Of a DNA stretch of 64,000 nucleotides, positions 31,925-41,553 are shown in pieces (within the stretch, counting starts at the first letter, position 1; every line of letters begins with the position of its first letter). The notes beneath the pieces are model-generated. The model ran no database searches and was not told the origin of the DNA. It saw only the letters and a list, made by a program, of their open reading frames with translations. The stretch comes from JBOFIQ01 sp051654905 (lineage in GTDB: Bacteria; Actinomycetota; Actinomycetes; Propionibacteriales; Propionibacteriaceae), in NCBI GenBank assembly GCA_051654905.1, contig JBOFYY010000144.1:86846-150845 (forward strand), given 5' to 3'. Position numbers and translations under genes: made by a program.

Positions 31925-34687
31925 GTGGGGCTGCTTAGATATGTCCTATCAAGAATGCGTGGTGATAGGAAACGAGTTGGAGCAATATGGTTAACGATCT
32001 GTTTTGCGGTCACATCATTTTGCGTACTAGCTGGATCGGCAGCTACACAACATCTTGAAGTTACTCAAAGTGTGGAAGAAAACTTTCGTACCAATTATGA
32101 CATTCTGGTGCGTCCTAAAGGATCTATCGCTCAACTAGAAGCTGAGCAAGGACTGATACGTGGAAACGCACAATCTTCGGTATATGGCGGTATTTCTTTT
32201 ACTGATTGGGAGAAAATTACCCACATCAACGGGGTTGAAGTTGCTGCGCCTATTGCCATGATGGGTCAAGTTATGCACAGCGTCGCAGTAGTAATAAACC
32301 TTGCTGAGGCATTTCCAGAAAATCAAGAACGAGCCTTAGTTCATATTACTGGGCATGTTGTTTCCCGAAATGGACACCTTAATTTACCGTGGAGTGGGGT
32401 ATGGGTGTATTTGACACGTGCACAGCTACAAGAAGATCACATAGCCATAAGTAGTGGGGGAGAGCTTAGTGGTCCTATCAGAGAAAATATTGCTGGAAAA
32501 TCTTATTACCCAGGTATTGCCGGTAAAAGCAAGGAAGTGCCTAAGCAAAATAATTCTTTAAAAGATTCGTGGAGTGATAGAGAAGATATCGATGTTATTG
32601 ATCAAGGCAGTAGTAAAAATCGTGGTTACAATTTTACTCTGGTTCTAAACTTACCTATTTCGGTAGCAGCTATTGACCCAGCTAGCGAACAGCGACTACT
32701 AAATATGGAAAGCACCGTTACCTCCGGTCGGTGGCTTACCGCAGCAGATCAGTGGCAGATATCAGAAGTAGAAGGTACTAAAAGAGCGTCAATTCCAACA
32801 GTGCTAAACAAAGAAGTATCTTCAGATTTTCGTGGCGAAGTGCAAGTAGATAGTTTTACTGCTACGGCTGCTGAAGAGTTTGCTAGATTCTCCTTAGATA
32901 GCAACAGTAGCAATTCAAATTTCCTTAAGGGACTAACCCCTACTTCTTCTAAAAAGTGTTGTATTAGCGATGCTGTCACAATGTGGAGCGAAGCTATTGA
33001 TAAGACCACAAAAAAATCTGATAGCAGCAAAGAAATTATAGTAAATACTGGGTTTGTGCGTCCAGATTCTGTCCAGATTAAAAGAAATAGTGACGCTATG
33101 ATTCCTGAACCAGTGGAACCAGATCTAACGAAAGACTATACAGAAGTTGGTTTCGCTCCAGTGCCTACTTTCGCTGATACCGGATACCGAAAATTGGACT
33201 TTTTGCCTGCGATCAATTCAATAAGTCAAAATCAGAGCAATGATGTGGCCTTAGAACCTGTTGGAGTATTCGACGGTTCCAAAATTATGCAAGGACCAGC
33301 ATTAGCGCAAGTTCCTATGGAACTGTACAGCTCGGTTCCAGTACTTCCTGCTGATGCTGCAACTAAAGAGATCGTAGGAGAGCGGATGCTTTCTGATCTG
33401 AACCCGGCAGGATACTTGCAACCCGCAGCGGCAGCATTAATTCCTATTTCACAGCTAGGAGTTTTGCAAGATCGAGTGGCTGGTATTGATCAAATAGCTC
33501 CAATATCAGTTATGCGAGTGCGGGTGGCTGATGTAACTGGGAATAATGAAATTTCCCGGGAGCGAATTAGATCTGTTGCAGAGCAAATCGCGTTAGAGAC
33601 CGGATTAGATGTTGACATCGTTGTAGGGTCTTCTTCGTCAAAACAGTTAGTGAAACTACCGGCCTCAAAACTAGGGCTACCGTCGTTGCGGCTCCATGAA
33701 ATGTGGACCAAAAAAGGTGTATCAGTAGTTGTTACGCAAGCTGTTGATCGTAAGTCATTATTACTATTTGGACTGATCTTTCTTTCTTCTGCGCTTACCG
33801 TAGCTATGGGGGCTCATGCTTCAGTGCGAGCACGACGCCAAGAGCTAGGAGTTTTAGCGTGTATCGGCTGGCGACCTGAGCTATTGCGAAACTCTATTTT
33901 GCTGGAAATGGCGATAATCGGAGTCAGTGCAGCAACTGTAGGAGCAATTATCGCGTGGCCGTTAGCGGCGTTAGTAGGGGCAAGAATTGTGTGGTGGCAA
34001 TCAATGCTAGCGATTCCAGCTGCGGTGCTAATGACAGTATTAGCAGGATCATTTGCCAGCAGGAAAGCTAGAAAAATAACACCTATTACTGCTGTGCGCT
34101 CTGCAATTGCGGTACGAAATAGCGGAGTAATTAGATTACGAGGAGCAATTTCGTTAGGAATGATGATCGCTGCTAAAAAACCGATAAGAACAGGGGTAGG
34201 AGCGATTGCTTTGGGGATTGGCATTGGATCTCTAACGCTGCTAATTTCGTTGAATCAGATATTCCATGGTCGAGTTGTTGGAACTGTTTTAGGAGATGCA
34301 GTATCTGTCCAAGTGCGTGGTGCAGATACCGTTGCTGGGATATTTCTGCTTACTTTGGGATTAATATCACTGGCAATGATTCTTTTCTTAACTATGACAG
34401 AAGACGCGCGAGTATTTGCTTCTTTAAACGCTGCTGGCTGGACAGATCGGCGGCTAGGAGGAGTAGTTGTCACACAATCTGTTTGCATAGGGCTTTTGGG
34501 TGCAGCACTAGGAGTCGTGCTAGGACTAGGAACGATCAAGATTCTTACGAAACAACTAACCGTGGCAATGGTTCACATAGCAGCGGAGTTCTCTGTGATA
34601 GCTCTCGTATGCTGCATCGTCATTGCGCTTATTTTTGCTTCGAGATTAAGAAAACTTCCATTGGCAAGATTGCTGGCGCAAGATTAG
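31925..34687 (+). CDS. FtsX/MacB-type ABC transporter permease without a neighbouring ATPase
   Basis: A 920-residue membrane protein. One N-terminal helix (about 18-40) precedes a large extracytoplasmic region (about 45-605), then a typical FtsX core of three helices near 615-730 (LFGLIFLSSALTVAMGAHASV, VRARRQELGVLACIGWRPELL coupling loop), and a second set of about four helices near 745-910. GTG follows AAAGGAG by 5 bases. MacB/LolC-type permeases normally have an ATPase gene alongside, but none is in this window. The long extracytoplasmic domain suggests export or envelope stress function; substrate unknown. Confidence 0.8.
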   Translation: MGLLRYVLSRMRGDRKRVGAIWLTICFAVTSFCVLAGSAATQHLEVTQSVEENFRTNYDILVRPKGSIAQLEAEQGLIRGNAQSSVYGGISFTDWEKITHINGVEVAAPIAMMGQVMHSVAVVINLAEAFPENQERALVHITGHVVSRNGHLNLPWSGVWVYLTRAQLQEDHIAISSGGELSGPIRENIAGKSYYPGIAGKSKEVPKQNNSLKDSWSDREDIDVIDQGSSKNRGYNFTLVLNLPISVAAIDPASEQRLLNMESTVTSGRWLTAADQWQISEVEGTKRASIPTVLNKEVSSDFRGEVQVDSFTATAAEEFARFSLDSNSSNSNFLKGLTPTSSKKCCISDAVTMWSEAIDKTTKKSDSSKEIIVNTGFVRPDSVQIKRNSDAMIPEPVEPDLTKDYTEVGFAPVPTFADTGYRKLDFLPAINSISQNQSNDVALEPVGVFDGSKIMQGPALAQVPMELYSSVPVLPADAATKEIVGERMLSDLNPAGYLQPAAAALIPISQLGVLQDRVAGIDQIAPISVMRVRVADVTGNNEISRERIRSVAEQIALETGLDVDIVVGSSSSKQLVKLPASKLGLPSLRLHEMWTKKGVSVVVTQAVDRKSLLLFGLIFLSSALTVAMGAHASVRARRQELGVLACIGWRPELLRNSILLEMAIIGVSAATVGAIIAWPLAALVGARIVWWQSMLAIPAAVLMTVLAGSFASRKARKITPITAVRSAIAVRNSGVIRLRGAISLGMMIAAKKPIRTGVGAIALGIGIGSLTLLISLNQIFHGRVVGTVLGDAVSVQVRGADTVAGIFLLTLGLISLAMILFLTMTEDARVFASLNAAGWTDRRLGGVVVTQSVCIGLLGAALGVVLGLGTIKILTKQLTVAMVHIAAEFSVIALVCCIVIALIFASRLRKLPLARLLAQD

Positions 34688-34697
34688 AAAGTAGTAG

Positions 34698-34783
34698 GGG
34701 CGTCGGACCGGGAAGCGCCTCTCGGCGCGTGGCCGCTCAGAGCGGCTAAAGTTGGAGCCCGGGGCTACCACAGCCCGACGCTT
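34698..34783. ncRNA. Unidentified branched RNA-like element
   Basis: A compact G+C-rich element after the permease gene. Outer stem GCGTCGG/CCGACGC (34700-34706 with 34775-34781), second stem CCGGG/CCCGG (34708-34712 with 34758-34762), and two hairpins inside: GCGCC-TCTC-GGCGC (34715-34728) and GCCGC-TCAGA-GCGGC (34732-34746). This gives a three-way junction. An alternative hairpin GGGCT-ACCAC-AGCCC (34762-34776) competes with the outer stems. No T tract follows on either strand. It lacks the GGAA tetraloop motif of SRP RNA. Strand unknown; it could be an ncRNA, a cis element or a complex terminator. Confidence 0.45.
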
Positions 34784-34853
34784 GTCATGAGCATAAGGCT
34801 TTCAAAGTATTACTTCAATACCGGCGAGCCTGTATGTCATCAAAATGTAACTT

Positions 34854-35444
34854 TTATCGAAGATCACCGCGTTGCCAAGCTATGGCACATGCGGCTAAGT
34901 CTTCGCTAAAAGAAGTAAGTTTTAATTGTTTCGAACTGGTACTTGCAGAGCTCCTACCAAGAACAATGATGTGGCAAAAAGTAGCAGCGTGAATTAGCGC
35001 ATCAGCTAGATCCCCTGTGAAAGCTCCATGCAAAATCGTATCTACAAGTAGGCAGAGCGCTTCAGGAGTTGGAGCTTCGGTAGTGATTTCTGGTTGGGTC
35101 TCTAGAAGTGAATTAACTCCGACGGCATAGTCGTGAGCAACATCTTCTGGATGAAGGGTTACCCATTCTCGTAGTGCATATAACCGATAGAGGGCACCGG
35201 GGAGAGATACTGCCGGGCGAGCCTCCCAAAGGTCCGCAAGCGTAGGTAGCCCGATATCATCAACAACGGTAATAATACGGCGGGTAATTTCAGGGTCATC
35301 ATTGCTATGTCCAACATGAAGAAGTGCAGCAGCAGTTTCATGGGCAGCATGAAGACGGGCAATAGGATCATTGCGTTCGGCTAGAGCTTCGAGCGCAGAA
35401 GGCGGCTGAAAGCTGGGGCGATGAGGCTTAGGAGTTGCTTTCAT
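34854..35444 (-). CDS. Conserved-looking helical protein, unknown function
   Basis: A 196-residue, Ala/Leu-rich protein predicted almost wholly alpha-helical, without signal peptide or membrane helix. Segments such as LEALAERNDPIARLHAAHETAAALL and LYRLYALREWVTLHPEDVAHDYAVG are typical of small soluble actinobacterial proteins of unknown role. ATG 35444 has TAGGCT ending 6 bases upstream (35451-35456, minus strand) and no ribosome-binding site, so the message is probably leaderless. It diverges from ffh. I do not recognise the family. Confidence 0.75.
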   Translation of the reverse strand: MKATPKPHRPSFQPPSALEALAERNDPIARLHAAHETAAALLHVGHSNDDPEITRRIITVVDDIGLPTLADLWEARPAVSLPGALYRLYALREWVTLHPEDVAHDYAVGVNSLLETQPEITTEAPTPEALCLLVDTILHGAFTGDLADALIHAATFCHIIVLGRSSASTSSKQLKLTSFSEDLAACAIAWQRGDLR

Positions 35445-35450
35445 AGCTAT

Positions 35451-35456
35451 AGCCTA
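35451..35456 (-). promoter_or_regulatory. -10 hexamer TAGGCT, leaderless start for the 34854-35444 gene
   Basis: Minus-strand TAGGCT, 6 bases before ATG 35444. Confidence 0.4.
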
Positions 35457-35479
35457 GCCATGATGTGTCCAGAACGCGG

Positions 35480-35485
35480 TAGACT
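35480..35485 (+). promoter_or_regulatory. Putative -10 hexamer TAGACT for ffh
   Basis: 33 bases before GTG 35519, leaving a short leader that includes AGAGGA. Confidence 0.4.
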
Positions 35486-35518
35486 TTGCCAACGAACATC
35501 AACCAAGAGGACAGCTTC

Positions 35519-37129
35519 GTGTTTGACACTTTGCAAGATCGACTTAATGCCACGTTTAAGAACCTTCGTGGCAAAGGCAAACTTTCTGACGCCGATATCG
35601 ACGAAACCTGCCGTGAGATACGTATCGCGCTGCTAGAAGCAGACGTGAATCTCGCCGTTGTTAAAGAGTTCATCGCTGGTGTTAAGTCACGCGCAAAAAG
35701 TGCAGAAGTTTCACAGGCGCTAAATCCAAGCCAGCAGATCATCAAGATCGTTAATGATGAACTAGTAAAGATTCTTGGTGGGCAGACTCGTACGATTCGT
35801 TTTGCTAAAAACCCGCCAACTGTAATCATGTTGGCTGGTTTGCAAGGTGCAGGTAAGACAACTCTGGCAGGCAAACTCGGTACGTGGCTGCGAGAACAGG
35901 GCCATTCCCCGTTGTTGGTTGCTGCCGACTTGCAGCGTCCTAATGCTGTCACTCAGTTACAGCAAGTGGGCGAACGTGCGGGAGTTCATGTTTTTGCTCC
36001 GGAGCCAGGAAATGGTGTTGGTAACCCTGTCGAGGTAGCTAAAGCAGCTATGGGACATGCCAACCAGAAATATTACGACGTTGTGATCGTCGATACTGCG
36101 GGCCGGTTGGGTATAGATGCTGAACTGATGCAGCAAGCAGCTGACATTAAAGCTGCAGTTAATCCCGATGAAGTGTTATTCGTAGTTGATGCCATGATCG
36201 GACAAGATGCGGTCAATACTGCAACCGCATTCCAAGAGGGCGTTGGTTTTGATGGTGTGGTCCTTTCCAAACTTGATGGCGACGCTCGTGGTGGTGCTGC
36301 GTTATCGATCGCTAAAGTGGTGGGGCGCCCCATCATGTTCGCCTCTAACGGCGAAGGTCTAAAGGATTTCGATGTCTTCCATCCAGACCGGATGGCTAGC
36401 CGTATCCTGGGCATGGGTGACGTACTAACCCTTATTGAGCAGGCTGAAAAAGCCTTTGATAAGGAGCAGTCAGAAGCTGCTGCCAAGAAACTTCTATCTG
36501 GCAAGGGAGAGTTTGGATTACAAGATTTCCTTGATCAGATGCGGTCAATGCGCCGCATGGGATCTATGAGCAAGATCTTGGGCATGCTGCCAGGTATGGG
36601 CGGTCAGATACGTGAAGCAATCGATGCTATTGACGAAAAATCAATTAATCGTATCGAAGCAATTATTTTGGCAATGACTCCGCAAGAGCGTGCTAATCCA
36701 GCCATATTGAATGGCTCTCGTCGTAAGCGTATTGCCGATGGCACTGGAGTTACGGTTAAAGAAGTCAATGATTTGGTGACTCGATTCAATGAGGCTCGCA
36801 AAATGATGGCATCTTTCGGGCAAATGGGTATGGGGGCTGGAATAGCAGGTATCCGTGGAGCCAAAAAACAAGCTAAGAAAGTTAGTAAGAAGGCTCGGGG
36901 AGTATCCGGGAACCCTGCCAAGCGCGCAAATACAGGTGCTGCGGTTCCCGAAGCTGCTGATGAGGCTCAGGTGCCAGATAATGCAGTAGCTGCGTTTGGT
37001 GATTCCGGACAACTACCAGATATGGCTGATCTGGAGAAGATGATGGGTCAGATGAACCCGCAAGGCTTTGATCTGCCGCCACAGCTGCGAGATATGTTCC
37101 AGCAAGGCAATAAAGGATTTCGAGGCTAA
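35519..37129 (+). CDS. ffh: Signal recognition particle protein Ffh
   Basis: GTPase that with SRP RNA binds signal peptides and delivers ribosomes to FtsY. GTG 35519 (MFDTLQDRLNATFKNL) follows AGAGGA by 7 bases; the frame extends upstream without resemblance to Ffh. The 536-residue product has the N domain, the G domain (GLQGAGKTTLAGKLG near 106, DTAGR near 192, SKLDGDARGG near 249) and a Met-rich M domain (MRSMRRMGSMSKILGMLPGM near 341). A Lys-rich then Pro/Ala C-terminal tail is longer than in E. coli. Confidence 0.97.
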   Translation: MFDTLQDRLNATFKNLRGKGKLSDADIDETCREIRIALLEADVNLAVVKEFIAGVKSRAKSAEVSQALNPSQQIIKIVNDELVKILGGQTRTIRFAKNPPTVIMLAGLQGAGKTTLAGKLGTWLREQGHSPLLVAADLQRPNAVTQLQQVGERAGVHVFAPEPGNGVGNPVEVAKAAMGHANQKYYDVVIVDTAGRLGIDAELMQQAADIKAAVNPDEVLFVVDAMIGQDAVNTATAFQEGVGFDGVVLSKLDGDARGGAALSIAKVVGRPIMFASNGEGLKDFDVFHPDRMASRILGMGDVLTLIEQAEKAFDKEQSEAAAKKLLSGKGEFGLQDFLDQMRSMRRMGSMSKILGMLPGMGGQIREAIDAIDEKSINRIEAIILAMTPQERANPAILNGSRRKRIADGTGVTVKEVNDLVTRFNEARKMMASFGQMGMGAGIAGIRGAKKQAKKVSKKARGVSGNPAKRANTGAAVPEAADEAQVPDNAVAAFGDSGQLPDMADLEKMMGQMNPQGFDLPPQLRDMFQQGNKGFRG

Positions 37130-37159
37130 ATAAGCTAAAGAAAAAGTAACAGATCAGAG

Positions 37160-37203
37160 TTAGCGGGCGCGGAAGCGATATTTTATGCAGATGCGCCCGC
37201 TAA
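37160..37203 (+). terminator. 11-bp hairpin between ffh and glgP, no T tract
   Basis: TTAGCGGGCGC (37160-37170) pairs with GCGCCCGCTAA (37193-37203), 22-base loop. Its right arm overlaps the proposed glgP -10 hexamer. Confidence 0.6.
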
Positions 37204-37206
37204 GCT
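37201..37206 (+). promoter_or_regulatory. -10 hexamer TAAGCT, leaderless start for glgP
   Basis: Ends 7 bases before GTG 37214; no ribosome-binding site. It overlaps the right arm of the upstream hairpin. Confidence 0.35.
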
Positions 37207-37213
37207 CGTCTAT

Positions 37214-39757
37214 GTGAGTGATTACGCGAAGTTTTCCCGACCCGACGAGCGCCCCCAGCGAGGACCTGAACGCGGTCCACGATATTTACCAACACATCAG
37301 TTAACGCAAACCTCTACTGCTGCACCAGTTAATACCGTAGATGGGTTCGTGAAAGAGTTTCTACACGAACTTAGTACTGGACGAGGTGTCTCATTGGAGA
37401 ACTCGACGATCAACGACCAATATCATGCGCTTTCGGCGACGGTTCGTAATTACATGATGGAGTACTGGCTGCAAACTCAGGCTGAGTTTAAAAGTTCTGA
37501 TACCAAAATGGTTGGATACCTGTCGGCAGAGTTCCTGCTAGGACGTCAATTAGGTAATGCGCTCCAAGCAACTGGGCTTTTTGATATTGCCCGAGAAGCT
37601 CTAGAAGGTTGTGGTATCGATCTTGCTGAACTTCGTACCCAAGAAGTTGAACCCGGTCTTGGAAATGGGGGGCTAGGGCGATTAGCTGCTTGCTTTATTG
37701 ATTCACTAGCCACAATGAAAGTTCCTTGTATCGGTTATGGAATCCGCTACGAGTACGGCATTTTTAGACAGACTTTTGTCGAAGGGCGTCAAGTAGAACA
37801 GCCCGACAGCTGGCTAGAGCTGGGATGTCCTTGGGAATTTGCTCATCCAGAAAACTCAGTAGAAGTTAGCTTCGGTGGACGTACTGAAAAGCAGCTAGTA
37901 GACGGCGTCGAACGTAGCGTATGGATTCCAGATTGGCAGGTTCGCGGCGTTCCCTACAACTACATGGTTCCTGGATACGGCAATAGTCGAGTGAACACGC
38001 TACGGCTATGGAGTGCGCAAGCTACTCAGGCTTTTGATCTGCAAATTTTTAATGCCGGTGACTACGCGCAGGCAGTACGAGCACAAACCTTTGCCGAAAA
38101 TATCTCCAAAGTGCTTTACCCAGAAGATTCGACTCCGCAAGGAAAAGAACTACGACTACAGCAGCAGTATTTCTTTGTTGCCTGTTCACTAGCTGATTTC
38201 ATAAATAATGTTTTGCCGACAGATTTTGATCTACGTCGTCTCAACGAACGTATTATCTTCCAACTTAATGACACACATCCAGTCATTGCAGTACCAGAGC
38301 TTATGCGTATTCTTATCGACGATAAAGGATTTAGTTGGGCAGAAGCATGGCAGATCACTTCGTCATGTTTTGCCTATACTTGCCATACCTTGCTTCCAGA
38401 AGCGTTGGAAGTATGGTCAGTTGAGCTACTGGGACGTTTATTGCCACGCCACCTAGAGATTATCTATGGCATCAATGAACAATTCTTGGCCCAAGTAGCT
38501 GCGCAATTCCCTGGAGATGAGCGACGTATTCGACGGATGTCGATTATCGCTGAATATCCAGAACGCGCGGTTCGGATGGCGCATCTGGCTACGGTTACTG
38601 GGGTCAAAGTCAATGGGGTAGCGGAGCTACATTCTCAGCTATTGCGAGACAAAGTATTAACTGATTTCGCACAAATGTGGCCAGATAAGTTCACGAATGT
38701 AACAAATGGCATAACTCCGCGTCGGTTTATCCGTTATGCCAATGGTGCCTTGTCAGAGTTGATTACTGACACGATTGGTTCAGATTGGGTGACCGATCTT
38801 AGCCGACTAAAAGAGCTGGAACCCTATGCCGATGACGCTAGCTTCTGTCAAGCATTCCGAGACGTAAAAGAGCTAAATAAGAAGCGGTTAGCAGCACTTT
38901 TAATTAAGCGCGATGGCATTGAACTTGCAGAAGGCGCGATGCTAGATGTGATGGTGAAGCGGCTACATGAGTACAAGCGACAGTCGCTGAAGATATTGCA
39001 TGTCGTGTCGCTTTATGACGATGTTATTTCTGGACGTGTCGCAGCAGAATCGCTAACTCAAAGAACAGTTATCTTCGGGGCAAAAGCAGCTCCGGGGTAC
39101 AAGATGGCAAAAGAGACGATCCATCTCATCAATGCAGTAGCTGCCACGATCAATGCTGACGACCGGGTCAACTCGGTTCTTCAGGTTGCTTTCCCTGCTA
39201 ATTACAACGTAACGCTGGCTGAAAAACTCATTCCGGCGGCTGATCTATCGGAACAGATTTCGCTAGCTGGTATGGAGGCTTCCGGTACTGGAAATATGAA
39301 GTTTGCGCTTAATGGGGCTTTGACTATTGGTACCGATGATGGCGCTAACGTGGAGATTCGTCAGCACGTAGGAGACGATAATTTCTTCCTATTTGGAATG
39401 ACAGAACCACAGGTAGCAGCTTGGCAAGAACATGGATATAACCCTATCGATTACTACGAAAGCGACCAGCGGATACGGTCAGCTCTAGACCTGATCGCTA
39501 GTGGTCATTTCTCGCAGGGAGATCGCTCAACATTTGATAGTTTCGTTACTACTTTGATGCATCATGATCGGTTCTTGGTTTTGGCTGATTTTGATTCCTA
39601 TCTTGCTGCTCAGTCTCGTGTCGAAACTGCTTACGCCGATGTAGATGGTTGGGTTAAGAAAGCTGTCATGAATGTAGCGCGCTGCGGTTACTTCAGTTCA
39701 GATCGTTCCATGGTTGATTACATGGAACGTATTTGGGGAATAACTCCATCCCGCTGA
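37214..39757 (+). CDS. glgP: Glycogen/maltodextrin phosphorylase
   Basis: Releases glucose 1-phosphate from alpha-1,4-glucans. An 847-residue product of normal family length. YLSAEFLLGRQLGNAL (near 98), EPGLGNGGLGRLAACFIDSLATM (near 148) and EASGTGNMKFALNGALTIGTDDGANVEI (near 688) are hallmark blocks; Lys696 in GTGNMK is the pyridoxal-phosphate attachment residue. It stands alone with its own start region. No other glycogen gene is in the window. Confidence 0.96.
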   Translation: MSDYAKFSRPDERPQRGPERGPRYLPTHQLTQTSTAAPVNTVDGFVKEFLHELSTGRGVSLENSTINDQYHALSATVRNYMMEYWLQTQAEFKSSDTKMVGYLSAEFLLGRQLGNALQATGLFDIAREALEGCGIDLAELRTQEVEPGLGNGGLGRLAACFIDSLATMKVPCIGYGIRYEYGIFRQTFVEGRQVEQPDSWLELGCPWEFAHPENSVEVSFGGRTEKQLVDGVERSVWIPDWQVRGVPYNYMVPGYGNSRVNTLRLWSAQATQAFDLQIFNAGDYAQAVRAQTFAENISKVLYPEDSTPQGKELRLQQQYFFVACSLADFINNVLPTDFDLRRLNERIIFQLNDTHPVIAVPELMRILIDDKGFSWAEAWQITSSCFAYTCHTLLPEALEVWSVELLGRLLPRHLEIIYGINEQFLAQVAAQFPGDERRIRRMSIIAEYPERAVRMAHLATVTGVKVNGVAELHSQLLRDKVLTDFAQMWPDKFTNVTNGITPRRFIRYANGALSELITDTIGSDWVTDLSRLKELEPYADDASFCQAFRDVKELNKKRLAALLIKRDGIELAEGAMLDVMVKRLHEYKRQSLKILHVVSLYDDVISGRVAAESLTQRTVIFGAKAAPGYKMAKETIHLINAVAATINADDRVNSVLQVAFPANYNVTLAEKLIPAADLSEQISLAGMEASGTGNMKFALNGALTIGTDDGANVEIRQHVGDDNFFLFGMTEPQVAAWQEHGYNPIDYYESDQRIRSALDLIASGHFSQGDRSTFDSFVTTLMHHDRFLVLADFDSYLAAQSRVETAYADVDGWVKKAVMNVARCGYFSSDRSMVDYMERIWGITPSR

Positions 39758-39780
39758 TCGCTTTAGCTCGTAAGAGACGG

Positions 39781-39786
39781 TAGCGT
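39781..39786 (+). promoter_or_regulatory. -10 hexamer TAGCGT, leaderless start for amidohydrolase
   Basis: Ends 7 bases before ATG 39794; no ribosome-binding site. Confidence 0.3.
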
Positions 39787-39793
39787 TGACGTC

Positions 39794-40915
39794 ATGAATC
39801 ATGGTGTCAACGCTACTTCTGGCGAACCTCTCCATCTGCATGGAACGCTTTTACCGTCAGGTGAAACTAAAGATTTGTGGATCGTCGACGGAATGATCAC
39901 GTTCACGCCAGTAGCTGGGGCTCGCACTATCTGTAAAGATGGTTGGATTCTTCCAGGTCTTGTTGACGCCCACTGTCATCCAGGAATGGCTCGTAACGAG
40001 CTAGGGGAAGAAAATCCACTTTCCGAAGTGGAGATTGCAGCCAAGATGTTAGCTAACCGTGATGCTGGCGTTCTATTGGTGAGAGAACCTGGATCGCCGT
40101 CACCAGTATCTTTTCTACATCAGAGAGAAGATTTGCCGCGCTTTATTGGTATGGGGCGCCACATTGCTTGTCCTAAGCGATACCTACGCGATGTAGCAGA
40201 TGAGGTTGATCCGCAAGATTTAACGGCAGCTGTAGAGCGTCAGGCGGCCCTTGGGGATGGCTGGATCAAGTTAGTGGGGGATTGGATCGATCGTAGCGCT
40301 GGTGATTTGATGCCGCTTTTTAATTTCGCGCAAGCCAAAAAAGGTATTGCCAGAGCCCACGAGTTGGGAGTTAAAGTAACTGCCCATTGCTTTGGTGAAG
40401 AATCTGTTGAGATTTTGGTAGAAGCCGGGATTGACTGCATTGAGCACGGTACTGGTATGACGCCAACGGTCATGAAGAAAATGGCGGAGCAAAATATTCC
40501 AGTGGTTCCTACCTTGATCAATGTGGAGAATTTTCCGAACTTTGCTGCTCAAGGAGATGCTAAGTTTCCGAAATATTCAGCCCATATGCGAGATCTTTAT
40601 GCGCGCCGTTATGACACGTTTAAACAAGCGTTGGAGATGGGGGTTCAGATCTATGCGGGCACTGATGCAGGTGGTTTCGTAGATCATGGCAGGATCGCGG
40701 CAGAAATTGCCGAACTTGCGAAAATAGGTGGTAACGAGTTTGCAGTCGGGGCGGCATCCTGGCGGGCTAGAGAGTGGCTAGATTACGAAGGTATTAGCGA
40801 GGCAGCGGCAGCGGATATAGTTATTTTCGACGCGGACCCATATCTTGATGTTGCAGTTATGGAACGGCCGAAAATGGTTATTTTGCGCGGTAATGTTGTT
40901 GTCGAAACAAATTAG
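39794..40915 (+). CDS. Amidohydrolase-family metal-dependent hydrolase
   Basis: A 373-residue cytoplasmic hydrolase of the imidazolonepropionase/prolidase-like amidohydrolase group. LPGLVDAHCHPG (HxH metal ligands near 59-62), GDGWIKLVGDW (bridging Lys near 158), VTAHCFGEE (near 197), IEHGTGM (near 218) and YAGTDAGG (catalytic Asp near 292) complete the metal centre. The substrate is unknown. In mycobacteria an amidohydrolase gene follows ffh; the similar position here, after ffh and glgP, suggests orthology. Confidence 0.88.
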   Translation: MNHGVNATSGEPLHLHGTLLPSGETKDLWIVDGMITFTPVAGARTICKDGWILPGLVDAHCHPGMARNELGEENPLSEVEIAAKMLANRDAGVLLVREPGSPSPVSFLHQREDLPRFIGMGRHIACPKRYLRDVADEVDPQDLTAAVERQAALGDGWIKLVGDWIDRSAGDLMPLFNFAQAKKGIARAHELGVKVTAHCFGEESVEILVEAGIDCIEHGTGMTPTVMKKMAEQNIPVVPTLINVENFPNFAAQGDAKFPKYSAHMRDLYARRYDTFKQALEMGVQIYAGTDAGGFVDHGRIAAEIAELAKIGGNEFAVGAASWRAREWLDYEGISEAAAADIVIFDADPYLDVAVMERPKMVILRGNVVVETN

Positions 40916-41101
40916 TTATATAACACTGACTTGGTTTTTCAGGCTTTAATCTGGCAGAATATCGATTGAGTCTGTCGATGGGTGCCCTCTCTCGCCCTGA
41001 CACACGATCCATCCGGTGCCAAGTCGATGTGCCCCACATGTCGTCGAAGTACCACCCACCTGCTCGATTATCGGGCAATTCCACACAGGAGATCCACACC
41101 A

Positions 41102-41551
41102 GTGGCAACCAAGATTCGCCTTAAGCGTATGGGCAAGATTCGCTCACCGCACTACCGCATCATCGTCATCGATTCACGCGCTAAGCGTGATGGTAAAGCG
41201 ATTGAAGAGATCGGTATCTACCATCCCAAGAATGATCCGTCGGTTATTCGCATCGACTCAGAGCGGGCACTTTACTGGCTCGGCGTTGGCGCTCAGCCAA
41301 CTGCTGCCGTAGAGGCTCTGCTTAAGTTGACTGGTGACTGGCAGAAGTTCACCGGCGACACCTCGATTCCTTCGGGTGTTAAGCCGCAGCCTGAGCGCAA
41401 GGATAAGGCTGCGATTTTCGCTGCTGCTCTTGCTGAGGCTGACGATGCCCCGCGCACCGCTGCTATCACCACTAAGAAGGCTAAGGCTGCTGAAGCTGAT
41501 GCCGATGAGGCTGCCGAAGCTCCGGCTGCGGACGAGTCCGCTGAGGCCTAA
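41102..41551 (+). CDS. rpsP: 30S ribosomal protein S16 with long acidic/Ala-rich tail
   Basis: GTG 41102 (MATKIRLKRMGKIRSPHYRIIV) follows ACAGGAGA by 8 bases; upstream in-frame codons are not S16. Residues 1-85 are the canonical protein; residues 100-149 are an Ala/Glu/Asp/Lys-rich extension (AAEADADEAAEAPAADES) seen in many actinobacterial S16 proteins. It starts the rpsP-khpA pair. Confidence 0.96.
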   Translation: MATKIRLKRMGKIRSPHYRIIVIDSRAKRDGKAIEEIGIYHPKNDPSVIRIDSERALYWLGVGAQPTAAVEALLKLTGDWQKFTGDTSIPSGVKPQPERKDKAAIFAAALAEADDAPRTAAITTKKAKAAEADADEAAEAPAADESAEA

Positions 41552-41553
41552 TC

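Noticed and set aside
34698..34783. SRP (4.5S) RNA gene near ffh
   Set aside because: The conserved SRP hairpin with GGAA tetraloop and its asymmetric loop is absent; kept only as an unidentified element.
40982..41101. N-terminal extension of S16
   Set aside because: In frame but upstream of a clear ribosome-binding site and unlike S16; treated as leader.
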